From: Latrodectus hesperus
Taxonomy: Eukaryota > Arthropoda > Arachnida > Araneae > Theridiidae
Direction of reading: 5' to 3'
Length of the DNA stretch: 64,000 bases
Assembly: GCA_037975125.1 (NCBI GenBank)
Contig: CM075862.1
Span: 14,045,125-14,109,124 of the forward strand
Part shown: piece by piece, positions 31,451 to 42,284 of the stretch
Numbering within the stretch: position 1 is the first letter of the stretch
Layout of the letters: each line of letters begins with the position of its first letter
Translations under genes and position numbers: made by a program
Notes under the pieces: generated by a model
Seen by the model: only the letters and a program-made list of their open reading frames with translations
The model's database searches: none
What the model was told of the DNA's origin: nothing

Positions 31451-31929
31451 TAAACATTTTCATAGAACCTTTCAAAAATAAAAATTTTGTGAGGATTTTT
31501 GTGGTGTTATGAAATTCTCCATATATTTCCTTAATAATTTTGCAATAAACGCAACTTTTATTTTAACTTTTTGTATAATGAACTCTATTTTATTTTTAAT
31601 TCTGCATTCTGCTGAATTAAAAGGGAAGAGTCGAAAACTTAGTTGCAGTTCCTATCTCTGTTACTTGAGCCTATTCAAGTGCTTCCAGTATTAGGTATCC
31701 TGATGGAAAATATGATGATAATTTAGATGGTGAGATTACGGTAATAGCAGTTGCGATCGATAAATTCAAAACTTGTACTGCACACAATATTGTGTTTCTT
31801 ATCCATTATCAAGGTGTTGTTATGTCACTTACAAATTCACAAGATATACTGAAAATGCACTAGTTCATTCCTGTAGAATGAAGGTACTTAAGCTTAAAGA
31901 GGTCGAGGAAAAGCATTGACTTCCATAGA

Positions 31930-32260
31930 TTCCTCGGCGTTGTACATTTTGGAAACGAGCAGATGGACAGGCTTGCTAAAACTGGATCTGTTACGTGACA
32001 ACCTGACTCTCCTATGCGAAACATCAAAAGGATCATTTACAGTAAAGGAAGAAAAAAATAATAAAACCTCCTTATGTATAATCCTGCAGCTGTAAGCAAG
32101 AGGTGGAATGTCTTTGTCAGCTAAAGTTGTGTAGAATCCGCATTTCCCAGCTTCTATCTGTTGGAGTTGCTTGCTTTCATGCGTTTACTGGACATGATTA
32201 CTTGTAGAAGCATTTACGTCTTATTGGAGTCTAGAATTCGGCTTGTTTCTTATGTGCCAC
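31930..32260 (+). pseudogene. Possible decayed gene fragment with a HAFTGxD-type motif
   Basis: Plus-strand sequence near 32,160-32,215 reads LLSVGVACFHAFTGHDYL before a stop. A HAFTGCD motif, usually following leucine-rich residues, occurs in a group of uncharacterised, transposon-like proteins common in arachnid and other metazoan genomes (from memory of the family). Here the cysteine is replaced by histidine and stops surround it. Upstream sequence has protein-like composition but several frame changes. The match is short, so the call is weak. Confidence 0.3.
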
Positions 32261-32421
32261 CAAGAGGGTATGAATTGTAATCACCTCAGGCATTGTTTTA
32301 AATTAATGAAGACAACACTACGGTCATTTATTTTTTATGCATCATTATCACTTAATTGGTCTGCTTATTAGTAACAAATGTAACTTTTAAAAAAGTATAA
32401 AAACACTGGAGACTTTACATC

Positions 32422-33090
32422 AAAAGTGCCCAACCTTCAGCCTATCACGGGCACATTTTGAACTCAAAAACCGAATGCGAGCCGTATACAGGATGCTTTT
32501 CAGTCACCAGTAGATAACGCTGTTTTTCATTTAATTTTCTTTTGGTACATGTATATAGATTTGAGAATTTTTATACCTTTAAATGAGTAAAAAAAATTAC
32601 TAGATTTAAATTTTTGAAATTAAAAATAAATACTTTTTTTCATTTTAAATAAATGTATAGTTATTTCATAATAGATTTTTATTTTATACATTTTTTAATG
32701 AAATATAAAAGAAATTCCTTTTAAAAAATTGTCTGCTTTGAATTTGAAAAACATATTTTCATTCCAAACTGAAATATAAATACATTATTGAAGTAGTGGT
32801 AATTTTATTCTTTTTAATTTACCAACAATAGAAACCTATTTTAAATCCTCAGATTACAAAACTTATAAAATATAATCATGTAATTGTAACAGGTAAATAA
32901 AGGGAAAGTAATACAGAATTTTACAGTTAAACTGTGATTGTAATGAAATACAGTAGTTATATAAGATGAAATACATAAGTTGAAAATACATAAACTGTGA
33001 AAAGAAATATAAATGTGTATTTTTATTTTTAAAATATTTTTTGTCTCTAGTATCTAATCAAGCTGGCAAGCACAAAGTTGGGCGCCGCTA
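32422..33090. mobile_element. Non-autonomous hAT-like element, 669 bp
   Basis: Perfect 8-bp direct repeats CTTTACAT (32,414-32,421; 33,091-33,098) bound the element. The left end CAAAAGTGCCCAACCTTC and the right end read inward, TAGCGGCGCCCAACTTTG, share the GCCCAAC core and resemble the CAGNGGTGCCCAAC ends of hAT-Charlie elements. The interior is very A+T-rich with no coding capacity. The ends are diverged, so the copy is old. Confidence 0.75.
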
Positions 33091-33098
33091 CTTTACAT

Positions 33099-34220
33099 AA
33101 TATCTCGTGTGCATTGTGAATTTAGCAGCCTGAAGATATCAGTCACAAATTATGACGCACTTCCGACGAGGAAAGATAAAAGGCATAATAAACACTGTTA
33201 TTTTTAATCCTGATACATCAATTTAAATTCAAAAGCTTTTTTCTCGAGAGGTATTTTCAAAATAGCATATGTCATATTTAAAAGTAGAAAAAACAATTGA
33301 AATTGTTTCAATGAAAGTTTCATTGACGACTATAAAATACTTTTTTTACAGATAACATATTTTTATATTTGCGTGCAGTATTAAAAATACTCAATTGTAA
33401 TCTATGAGATCTTCAAACTTATTATGAAAGCTTTATAAATATTCATGAAAATACCAATTTAACAAAAAAATTATTTTGCATAATACAAAGTGAATACTTT
33501 AAATGAAATATTTCGTCTACTTACACAATTATTGCTATAAAGAACATTTTTATGGACGAAGTCATTAAATTCCACTTTTTGCATTCTTTTTAATAATAGA
33601 CAGATTTTTTAATAAAAGTATTTTTCTCCCCATATATATTTATTTGAAATTAAAAGCAAATTAACTCATAGACACCGAAAATAAAATCTGCAACAATTTT
33701 GTTGACTATTATTAAAGAAAAATTACAAAATTCGAAACAGTTTGTTTGACACTACTCTTTCTTATATATTGACAATGTACTAACGTTTTTCAATAGAATA
33801 TTGGCGAACTGTCTGTCGTTTCTTCCATTTGATTCAATGTTATTTGTCTCGAAGCACAATATTTGACTCGAGAAATGTCTGTGTTTGTAGCTTTGTTTAA
33901 AATCTTCCTTACAATACAGGTTGAGCTTCACAAAACAAAGACTTGTGTAATCATGAACAGACTTTATCAACATAACGATAATAAAACGCAATCGTGATAT
34001 TTTATAATCGCAGAAGTTATTTTGGTTCTTTTCTACTTCAACACAGAGCGCAAAAATCGCCGAATCATTTTTAAAAAAATCAGACGGAATATAGGTAAAA
34101 GAAATCATGAATAATAATCGTAAAAATTTTTAATTAAGAAATTTTGGAAATCAACAAATAGTACTTTCATATTGACATCTTAACAAATTATACGAAAAAT
34201 TAAATCAATAAAAAATTGAA
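33099..34220. other. A+T-rich stretch with a 118-codon open frame
   Basis: The minus frame 33,752-34,108 is among the longer ones in the window but has no domain, signal peptide or repeat that I recognise. Codon content reflects the A+T-rich base composition. Probably not a gene; an orphan exon cannot be excluded from sequence alone. Confidence 0.3.
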
Positions 34221-34224
34221 TTAA

Positions 34225-34300
34225 AAAATTTAATGTTGGCTTAAGCAAGGCATTAGTCTTATATTGCAAGACATTAAAGAGATTATTTATAAATATTGCG
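34225..34300 (-). repeat. Interspersed repeat R1, left-part fragment (copy D)
   Basis: TTTAATGTTGGCTTAAGCAAGGC followed by an ATTTATAAATATTGCG segment matches the left part of copy B (19,660-19,740). The match ends about where the serine-tRNA-like SINE has inserted. Sequence beyond the SINE does not continue R1 clearly. Confidence 0.5.
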
Positions 34301-34312
34301 AAAAAAACAAAG

Positions 34313-34545
34313 GGGCGCTCCGTGGCTGAGAGGTCTAAAGCATCACCGCTAATCGCTTGAGAGCGTAGGAGTGTGGGTTCGATTCACACCGTGGTCCTGG
34401 GTGTTTTCTTCGTTATTCTTCTGTGGTGTACATCTGTCATTGTGCTATTTGTCCTATTATCGACGAAGACTTACAAGCGGATCTCAAGAATCAAGCATAC
34501 AAGTCTGAATATATGTAATGTAATAAAATAAATAAATAAATAAAT
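34313..34545 (+). mobile_element. Serine-tRNA-like SINE, family S1, copy 1
   Basis: A-box TGGCTGAGAGG is at 34,323-34,333. Then come a GCTAATCGC anticodon-arm-like segment, a long variable-arm-like part (TTGAGAGCGTAGGAGTG) and B-box GGTTCGATTCA (34,376-34,386, last base off consensus). This arrangement points to a class II tRNA, most like tRNA-Ser. The tRNA-unrelated body (GGTGTTTTCTTCGTTATTCT ... TACAAGCGGATCTCAAGAAT) is shared with 39,874. The tail is AATA repeats. An 11-bp duplication AAAAAACAAAG flanks it (ending at 34,312 and 34,556), showing L1- or RTE-type priming. Confidence 0.88.
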
Positions 34546-34879
34546 AAAAAACAAAGAAAAAATCTTTCTCTTTCATTTCTGTCTCAAATTTAAAGGTATT
34601 CTAAATTTTTGACGTGTTTTGTGAAAAATTCAATCTTACTCAATGCGAACTATATGCCTACGAGCATAAAGCTCCAAAACAGTTTTTGTCGTAACTTAAA
34701 TATTGCAATTTAATACTTGTATGACGTCATCAGATCATCTTGGACGAAATTGTCTACTTATTTTCTAGAAAGAAATTGAAAATAAATGGCAGTTGCTATT
34801 CATTTTGTGAAATGTACACAATAATCTTTGATTAATTAGTGTTAATAGTTTGCATACTAAAATGAAGAGAAAAAGAAAT

Positions 34880-36923
34880 GGAACAAGTTCAGTATCCCCA
34901 TACACTTGGCGACGCGGCGAATTTTTTGTCGCCAAGTCGCTAAGCTAGGCGCGCGTTTTTTAAAACGGGAAATTTCCCTAAGTTCGATCGAAAAATAAGC
35001 ATTTCAGAAAATTTAAAAAGGGAAATAAAGATAAATAATGGACTTACTTGATATGAAGTGAAGCTAACATTATTCGTTTGTCACCAGTGTCACCATTATC
35101 AAATTTTACAAAAAAAATAAATAAATAAATAAAATAAAAATAATAATAAATAAATAAATAAATAAAGTAAAATAAAATAAAAAAATCATGCAAAAACTAT
35201 TTTTTCAAATACATATATTTTTTTAAAATTAAAAAAATTAAATAAATACACTTATTATATAAATAAAAATGAAATACGAATACAATATAAAATACATGTC
35301 AGCAATAGAATTTAAATAAAATAATCACACCTCCGAAATTTTGTACTCATCCCAATTAATTCCCGAAACGATTTCAATAAATTTATTAAAACAATCATCA
35401 TTTGAAGCTATACAAGATTTATGAAACATATACATTGCTAGGTAAAATTTAAAATCTGTCTTACGATTATACGTTGGTAAAGAAGCTTTTACATGCCTCC
35501 AGGTACTTTCAATTGTATTCGTATGACATCCTGATTCGGGATCAACAAATGTCAACTTATGGTTGACTTTTAAATGCTCAAATCCCTCCTCAGTTAAACA
35601 ATCATAGCTCTTCCAACAGTCGGAATACACGGAAGTTCCTGGCAAAATCCAATTTTTAATTATTTGAATTAATGTTTCCTGTGTTCTATTGTGAACAGCA
35701 ACTAAAAAAACTTTACCCGAATCCCTCTCAACCCCCCAAAAACCGACTGACCGTCAACCTTATGCCCCTTATTGTATTTTCGCTTCCCAAATTTAGACTC
35801 GTCAATTTCAACAATTTTGCCCTTCCCCCTATTTTTTCTGATGAAAGTTCAATATAATCTAAAATAGTTTCATTAATAAATTGCCTCCAATCGGCCAATG
35901 TAGCTTTAGCAAATGAATATTCCTCAATAATTTGATCGGTTTTCGATCCCCGCAAAATTTCATATGTAATTATCAAAATTTCAAACAATTTAAGTTTAGA
36001 TTTTGAAAACCAGGAACCATGTCTAATAGATTTTTCAGTATTACATCTATTTCCATCAATAGTTTTTTTACAAATAAAAGAAAAACAATCAGAATAAGCT
36101 TTTTTTGGAGTGATCTTCATTTCAGATCCACATTTCCTACAATTCGGGACTTTTAATAAATTAATTTCCGTTAAAAATTCAATTAATAATTTAGAATCCT
36201 GAGCGAGTTGAACTAAGAAAATTCTATTAGCAATTCCGGGTTTTCCAACTGTTGGTCTAGAGCTGGAAAAATTAAAAAAACCATCATTATTATCTTTAAT
36301 TTTAGTTAACAAAATTTGTTGATATTTTTCAACCGTATTTTTAACATGAGACATTTTTTTATAAAGAAAGTAATTAAAACAATAAAAAGATGATAAAAAA
36401 TTAAGAAAACGAATTGAAAAAAAAGAATAGTTAACGATTTAAAATGTATAAAATAAATTTAAATCAATTAATAAAAAAATATATATTAAAATTAAACTAA
36501 ATAAAAGTAAATTATACAAAAGAAATAATAAAAAAGAAAAAATTTACGATAATTGGACACTGGAGACACACTGGAGAGAACGAAACACAAGAGCGGGAAA
36601 TCCACTAATTCCGTCAGCAAATGTAAACGAAATTAAAATGACTAGCAATTAAAACGTAGAACAATTCGTAAAGAAATTTCTGGAAAGTTCTAGAAGTGAA
36701 ACTAATTAAGCTATTGCCACTAAAAAAAGCACATATATAACGTAAAAATTATTTAAAACACGAGAAACACGGAATCTGGCAACAAAAAAATAAAAATAGT
36801 AATAAAAACTAAATTTGGCAACAAAACAATGAAAACAAAAGCTGAAATCGGCAACACTACAACGTAAACAACGGTTACCAGATTTGGCGAGAAATCAGTG
36901 TATGGGGATACTGAACTTGTTCC
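34880..36923 (-). mobile_element. Merlin-type DNA transposon, full length, 2,044 bp
   Basis: Perfect 27-bp terminal inverted repeats beginning GGAACAAGTTCAGTATCCCC are at 34,880-34,906 and 36,897-36,923. An 8-bp duplication AAAGAAAT lies outside (34,872-34,879; 36,924-36,931). Ends starting GG and 8-9-bp duplications are typical of the Merlin/IS1016 group (family knowledge). Just inside the left end, TTGGCGAC...GTCGCCAA can form a hairpin. The only gene is the ISXO2-like transposase on the minus strand. The A+T-rich 3' part holds AATA-type simple repeats at 35,104-35,180. Identical ends suggest a fairly recent insertion. Confidence 0.95.
35325..36354 (-). pseudogene. Merlin (ISXO2-like) transposase, broken by two frameshifts
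   Basis: The start is ATG at 36,354. N-terminal frame, 208 codons: residues 72-104 form a zinc ribbon (C72, C75, C95, C104), followed by the IRHGSWF motif at 110-116 and a helix-turn-helix-like stretch to about 160. After a single-base loss in a C run at 35,825-35,829 (plus strand), the next frame carries VEIDESKFGKRK with the first catalytic Asp (codon 35,801-35,803) and ends in VFGG. A second single-base loss in a C run at 35,732-35,737 moves to the third frame, which holds VYSDCW (second Asp), HTNTIESTW (Glu) and the C-terminus, stopping at 35,325. The second Asp and the Glu are 36 residues apart, as in Merlin DD36E. The protein would cut and paste the element. As written it cannot be made in one piece, unless the two indels are sequencing errors. 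Confidence 0.93.
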
Positions 36924-37140
36924 AAAGAAATTAGAATTGCGCACGAATAAAGAAGGACTTGTACTAAAAAATATTTCTGTTTATATATTCAATTTTCGTG
37001 GGTCTCAAAAGGTCTGCTGTTTCAGTTTATTGGTCAAATGTTTATGTTGAAAATATCTAAACAATGGCCACGATTTCCGGCTTTAGTTGTCTTCTTGAAG
37101 TGAAAGCATCTAATTTTTAATTTAGAATTGTATTAATGAA

Positions 37141-37520
37141 TGAAATTTTTTAAAAGTTTAAATTGCCCTTGCCGATTTAAACTAACCATGAAGTGCATGT
37201 TTTGTCTTTCTTTTTTTCATTTTGCTTTTTCTTCCTTTTTTTTTATCTATGGGCTAATGGGTTGAATCAATGTAAAAGGCTTCTCAAACCAATACTTTGG
37301 TCTTTATAAAAGAAAATTTTTTATTAACAAAATGAATTTCGACACTATTCTCAGACATCCGATGGTGAACTTCGCCTTGTCTGCTGCCGCTCGAAGAATG
37401 CGATTTGAAGGCAGACAGCAAATTCATCGACAAGTCGGATTTACAATTCCGTCTCAATGCGATGTGACGTAGATGAAACGTTATCTGACGTCATGGATAT
37501 TTTAAACCAATGAAAATTAT
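37141..37520 (-). repeat. Interspersed repeat R1, copy C
   Basis: It is collinear with copy B over its whole length: GCCGATTTAAACTAACCATG near the left end, GATGGTGAACTTCGCCTTGT, TGCTGCCGCTCGAAGAAT, ATCGACAAGTCGGATTTACA, then TGACGTCA (37,486-37,493) and CCAAT (37,507-37,511). The gap between CRE and CCAAT is conserved at 13 bp in both copies. Small indels rule out a conserved protein frame. The Merlin element ends about 200 bp to the left. Confidence 0.75.
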
Positions 37521-38450
37521 AATTAACTGATGTAACCATGAGATCTCAATTTGAACGAAAGAAACTTCATGATTAAAAATGTGATGATTGTCGTTAATGT
37601 CATTTTATTTCTATACTTTTTGGCGATTATTGGATGATAACATTTGGCGACTTTATTTCCTAGACGGGGGGGGGGAAGTACCGTTACTTCTTCACTATCA
37701 GACTCAATATTCATTGCTCCATAAGCATGTATTTTAATAGTTTGATATACTATGTGAAAACTATAATTAATTATATTAATAAATCTTTTAAATAATAAAC
37801 ATAAAAACTAACTGCAAATTACCAACATTATAAAAAAATAAACTGCATTAATATCTACAATCAAATAAATCCATGCAAAAATTTTACTAATAAAGTTTAT
37901 AAAAAATTAAATATAAGCTTTCTTGCAAAAATAATTTATGAATTTTGTTCAGAAAATTGGTTAGTATTTTTTTTATATTAAACCTATTTATACAATCAAA
38001 ATAATTAATTCAAATTATTCAATATTTAATATAATAGTATGACTTTAGTTGTATTAATAGATTAAATTTTATTAACGCTTAAAAGTTATGGTAAATGTCG
38101 ATGAATTTTTGATTGATTAGAACAACACTACAGTTGTTTATTTGCACAACGTAAAATTTCATTATGAAATATTTGCTGACAGCTGATTGGTTAATGTGCT
38201 GAATTGTGCTTCACCATTTTGTGAGTTCGATACTCTCTTCATATAAAATATTCGTAATGTGGTTAAGAAAAATAGTAAACTATAGTTCTCTTTCATTTAG
38301 CCCTCTTATAAAAATTGGGACTAAAGAGCTATGGACAAACTTGTTTACATCCACAGTACTCTTATAGTGATCATTTTTTAAAACAGGCAAACACAAGTTT
38401 TTATACCACGTGATTCATTGTCATATATTTATTATTAATAAATAAATTGC
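37521..38450. other. A+T-rich spacer with a ten-G run
   Basis: A run of ten G lies at 37,666-37,675 next to a TTTGGCGACTTTAT segment that recurs in the MITE at 15,347 (TTTTGGCGACTTTATCGCC). This may be a relic of that MITE family. No gene was recognised. Confidence 0.4.
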
Positions 38451-38640
38451 TCGAGCTAGCTGGTCTTTAGTTCAAAAGTTCCTGGTTGGAATCCCGGTAT
38501 AGGCTTGGATGTTTAATTGCCTCGGAATCCACTGTAAAGTGTAGTTTCTAGCCTAATTAATCATTGAAAGCAAAAAATGATCGCTTAGGAACAAATAAAT
38601 TAATCTTGTATAAATTTATTCATTTTAAAATTGAAAAATT
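38451..38640 (+). mobile_element. Degenerate tRNA-derived SINE, related to family S2
   Basis: GTTCCTGGTTGGAATCCCGG and GGCTTGGATGTTTAATTGCC follow the same order as CCTGGGTTCGAATCCCGG and GGCATGGATGTACTTTC in the copy at 53,546. The B box has one change and the A box is not clear. The 3' part ends in an AAATAAATTAATC tail. Confidence 0.5.
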
Positions 38641-39873
38641 GATATTTATGTGGTCCAAATTTGATACTTGCAGAAAAGTGCTCTTGAATCTTAATATTTT
38701 TTTAGAGTTCCAATAACATCTTTTTTTTAAGAATTTCTGTTATCAAAAATATGTGGTACATAGAAAAAATAAACAGTCATATAGATTCTTAAATAATTTT
38801 ACTTATTAGAAACAGCTTAAAGTGAACAAATTATTGCAGAGCAAGATTTAATTCAATTGACGTTTTTGAAGTTTCTATTCTTATTGCTCAGTTGTTAGTG
38901 ATATTCATATCCAAGAAAAAAGAATTTTATTCTTGAAACTTTATGGTGTAACGGACACCTGCAGAAACTAGAAAAGTTTTGGCGATAATATCTGATGACT
39001 CTTCTAATCGAAATACATTAACCAAATTAAGTATAGATTTCTTAATTGCGAATTAAAAATAAAATAAAAAACAAAGCTAAAAGAAAAAAATAAAAATTTA
39101 TTATTTTCATTCTGCAGGACACATCCATATATTATTTGGAATGTTTCCAAATTATGTGAATAGACGGAAACAAGTTCTGCTTGAACTTGGACTGCAAATA
39201 TTTTTTTGGATTAAGAGAAAAGGTGAAAAACATTTTCTTTTTCGCCAACTGTTCTTTATAATATAAAAAGTAATATGGAACACAGATAACGGGAACCACG
39301 AAAGAAAAATTCAATCAAATATAACAATGTTTTCAATAGAAGTAAGCTTGATTTAGAAACAATAAAGAAGCCTTGATGGTTCTAATAAAAAATGCTAGAA
39401 CTGACGATGTAAAATATTTTGAAAAAATAAAATAAAATATGCGATATTTTCATTGAGTTACAACCTTCATTTGATTCAAACTTCATAAATATAAAAATGT
39501 ATCACTATCTCTGAAACAAATGATTTTTGAAGGGAACAAATGATGAAAAAAAAAAGAAAACGATATTTTGATTTCACCTATAATTTATTTACAAACTTTA
39601 AAGAAATAAATATAATATTTGAATAAATTAGAAAAAATAAATATAATTTTTCTTCAAATTATTTAAATTTTATTCAACCATTAATATAATTATTATGTAT
39701 TTAAAATACAGTTTTAATGTGCACACATATTTTGATATTAAATTTGCCACAACAGTGACATTTAATTTCAATTTCATTTCAGTCATTGATATATTCATTC
39801 CATTTTTGAAAAGATATGTGGCAACAGTAGAAAGTTGCTTTTTGTATTTATTTACTGTACTCTGTCAAGTAGA
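38641..39873. other. A+T-rich spacer
   Basis: No gene is seen. Open frames at 39,132-39,314 (minus) and 39,695-39,928 (plus) lack any recognisable feature; the latter runs into the SINE. Confidence 0.5.
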
Positions 39874-40098
39874 GCTCTCCCTGGCTGAGTGGTCAATATA
39901 CCACTCCGCTAATCGCTTGAGAGCGTAGGAGTGTGGGTTCGATTCCCACCGCGGCCCTGGGTGTTTTCTTCGTTATTCTTCTGTGGTTGTACATCTGTCA
40001 TTGTGCTATTTGTTCTATTATCGACGAAGACTTACAAGCGGATCTCAAGAATCTAGCATACAAGTCTGAAAATATATGTATGTAATAAATAAATTTAA
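39874..40098 (+). mobile_element. Serine-tRNA-like SINE, family S1, copy 2 (young)
   Basis: A perfect 13-bp target duplication TCTGTCAAGTAGA flanks it (39,861-39,873; 40,099-40,111). A-box TGGCTGAGTGG (39,882-39,892) and B-box GGTTCGATTCC (39,936-39,946) both match the RNA polymerase III consensus. The head has a tRNA-Ser-like long variable arm. The body matches copy 1 nearly base for base, and the tail is AATAAATAAA. Intact promoter boxes and an undecayed duplication mark it as one of the youngest insertions here. It needs a LINE partner; none intact is present. Confidence 0.93.
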
Positions 40099-40111
40099 TC
40101 TGTCAAGTAGA

Positions 40112-40969
40112 TAATAAATATAAGCAAAAAGCAAGATGAAATTTTAAAAAATCATTCAATTTAATTATAATTCTATTAGATTATTGTATAACAAAATTTA
40201 TAGTTAAAAATTAACGCGATTTTAAAAAAACTGATTACGATATTCATTTGTGCAATAAAGGGATAAATATTGTAATTTTTTTATATATATTAATCATTTT
40301 AAAAATCGAACTTTCAAAAGTAAAAACTCAATTTAAAAAAGTCAACTCAATGTAAGCTCCTAGTTACAAATTTCTCTACCCAGTAATTTCCCTCCTACTT
40401 TACATCTCCGTAGGCTACGGCCTACACAAGTGAAGATAATGACTAGATTCCAAAAGAATAAAAAGGAAGTATAATTCCACAACTATTAGTTAAATCAATA
40501 CTATAACGAAAATTTAAACTTAGGTTTGCTTGTGAAATCTTTCAACAAATACTTTAATGTTTCGTAAAACAACTGAACTGCAAACTTTTCCTTTAAAGCC
40601 CATAAATTATTTCTTAAGGATTTGTTAAATAAATAAATTTTAGTTTCCGTAATTTAAAAATATTCCTCACAAATACTCCTATTCAAAAGTTGTCTTTTTT
40701 AATTTAAAATATTTTCATTTATTACAGAAAATCATATCAAAGCAAATTGAATCAAATAAACATAGAAAGAGATTAAAATTGTGAACAATGGTATATTTCT
40801 AGGAGTATTTTTTTCGGTGAAGTATTACTGTTATATTTGTATATGTGTGTGGGTGGAGGCGTGAAAAACAAGAGACATAGTTTAAAAGTAAGGGCTGTTC
40901 GAAGTGAGAGGCGTCAGTTTCGGTACTGACCTCTTTTAAACAGCGAAAAAGGGGCGTCGTATTTATACT
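40112..40969. other. A+T-rich spacer
   Basis: No gene. There is a short CT/TA mix and a GTGTGTGGGTGGAGGCGTG patch near 40,845. Confidence 0.45.
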
Positions 40970-41060
40970 TTCTTCTTGCACGTCTGTCAGCATGAGTGCT
41001 TGCAAGTTTTTCTGGGTTTCCTTCTTTGTAACATAGGAATCCTACTTGCTGTCTATGCAA
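40970..41060 (+). repeat. SINE-like fragment, family S5
   Basis: GTCTGTCAGCATGAGTGCTT and TCTGGGTTTCCTTCTTTGTA recur at 41,660-41,760 and, diverged, at 43,880-43,930, 59,230-59,290 and 61,880-61,920. Only the 3' body is recognised here. These fragments define a moderately repeated family of unknown head. Confidence 0.45.
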
Positions 41061-41159
41061 AACTCCACCAGGTGGGGTAAAATGCGTAGGGTGTTCTGAT
41101 ATCTTACAATGTTTCGTCGGTTAATTTATGCGGAGTGAAATGATATCCCCATTTTCTGA

Positions 41160-41400
41160 ATCATTTGACATAGTAGTGAGATAGTCTTAAACATGAAAGG
41201 TTCCAGGCTCAATACTAACCGCTATTGAACCTAAGAATACGGGTGTTGTGTTTCTGTCTTCCCCATTAACATTGTCCAAGTTAAGTATTTGGGAGTTATC
41301 CAGATTTCATCTCTTGTGACTCATCAGCTCTATGAAAAGGCAATTTATGTGACGGATATTCCTGTGACCATGAAGATGTCCACTACGCATTGCCCCTTTT
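41160..41400 (+). repeat. SINE-like fragment, family S5 (head part)
   Basis: The part around GAAAGGTTCCAGGCTCAATACT resembles a decayed B box, and GGGTGTTGTGTTTCTG recurs as GGGCATTGTGTTTCTG at 61,860. The copy is old and its borders are uncertain. Confidence 0.35.
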
Positions 41401-41459
41401 CGTCATAGGCAGAAAATTTTTAGCGTCATAAAATCCGTAACACAACTGAGCAGGGACCA

Positions 41460-41660
41460 AACAGTAGACCTCCAAACTTGGCCTGCTATCTTTAGAGGTA
41501 TCATTTCACATGGAGGACATTGCGACAACGACATATTTAACGTGCCCCAGCCGGCATTAGCGAACACGTCGATTCTTCAGTTGGATTGGGATTTGAACTC
41601 ACTACCTTCCAATAACGAGAATAAACGCCTAAACCCTCCAAGCCATGCTGACCAACTGCA
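41460..41660 (-). mobile_element. tRNA-derived SINE, family S3, reversed copy
   Basis: Read on the minus strand, it holds GGTTTAGGCG near the head, B-box-like GAGTTCAAATCCC, the AACTGAAGAATCGACGTGTT body signature, GCAATGTCCTCCATGTGAAA and TGATACCTCTAAAG. The 3' tail is missing, so it is truncated. It is followed at once by an S5-like fragment (41,660-41,760). Confidence 0.65.
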
Positions 41661-42002
41661 TAAGTTTGCACTTATGTTTTTGCATTCTGCATGATATTTG
41701 TTGGTATGAGTGCTTGGAAGTGTTCCGAATTATTTCCCTAACGACAAAAGCTTTCAATAATTAGACCATACACTTTACAGTAACACATACCTTATTTATC
41801 ATAGTATAATTTGTTTAATTATTAATTAAGTTATTTCAAAAACAGGTGAAGTAATGATGATAGTCATTTGAAAACAAGTTTACTTAAAATCTTAGACAAT
41901 ATAGAAATTTGTTAGAAAACCAAATTCTAAATAAATAAGAAACTAATCTTTGACAATTTTTTGGAATCAGTATGATTTTATTGAACTAATTGAATTTGAA
42001 TA

Positions 42003-42004
<2 letters not shown>

Positions 42005-42083
<79 letters not shown>
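42005..42083. repeat. (TA)n microsatellite, ~39 units
   Basis: A pure TA tract of 79 bp. It lies about 200 bp left of the G+C-richer island. Confidence 0.96.
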
Positions 42084-42086
<3 letters not shown>

Positions 42087-42284
42087 TATTAAAAAATAAA
42101 AATCATTAATTAAATAAATTTTGCGCCAAGATTTTAAGAGAAAATAGTAATATTGGTATGATTTTAAGCTAAAATGAAAACTTCTTCAGCAAATTTAAAA
42201 AAAATCGAATGTTTTATGTTACATCGAAAGTGCTTATATATATATTAAATATATTTCACACATTTCAGAAAACTATTTGACATT

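Noticed and set aside
33752..34108. 118-codon minus frame as a gene
   Set aside because: No recognisable domain, start context, or neighbouring exon signals; amino-acid content follows base composition.
39882..39950. Functional tRNA-Ser gene
   Set aside because: A and B boxes are good, but the acceptor stem does not close, and the head is joined to a SINE body with tail and target duplication.
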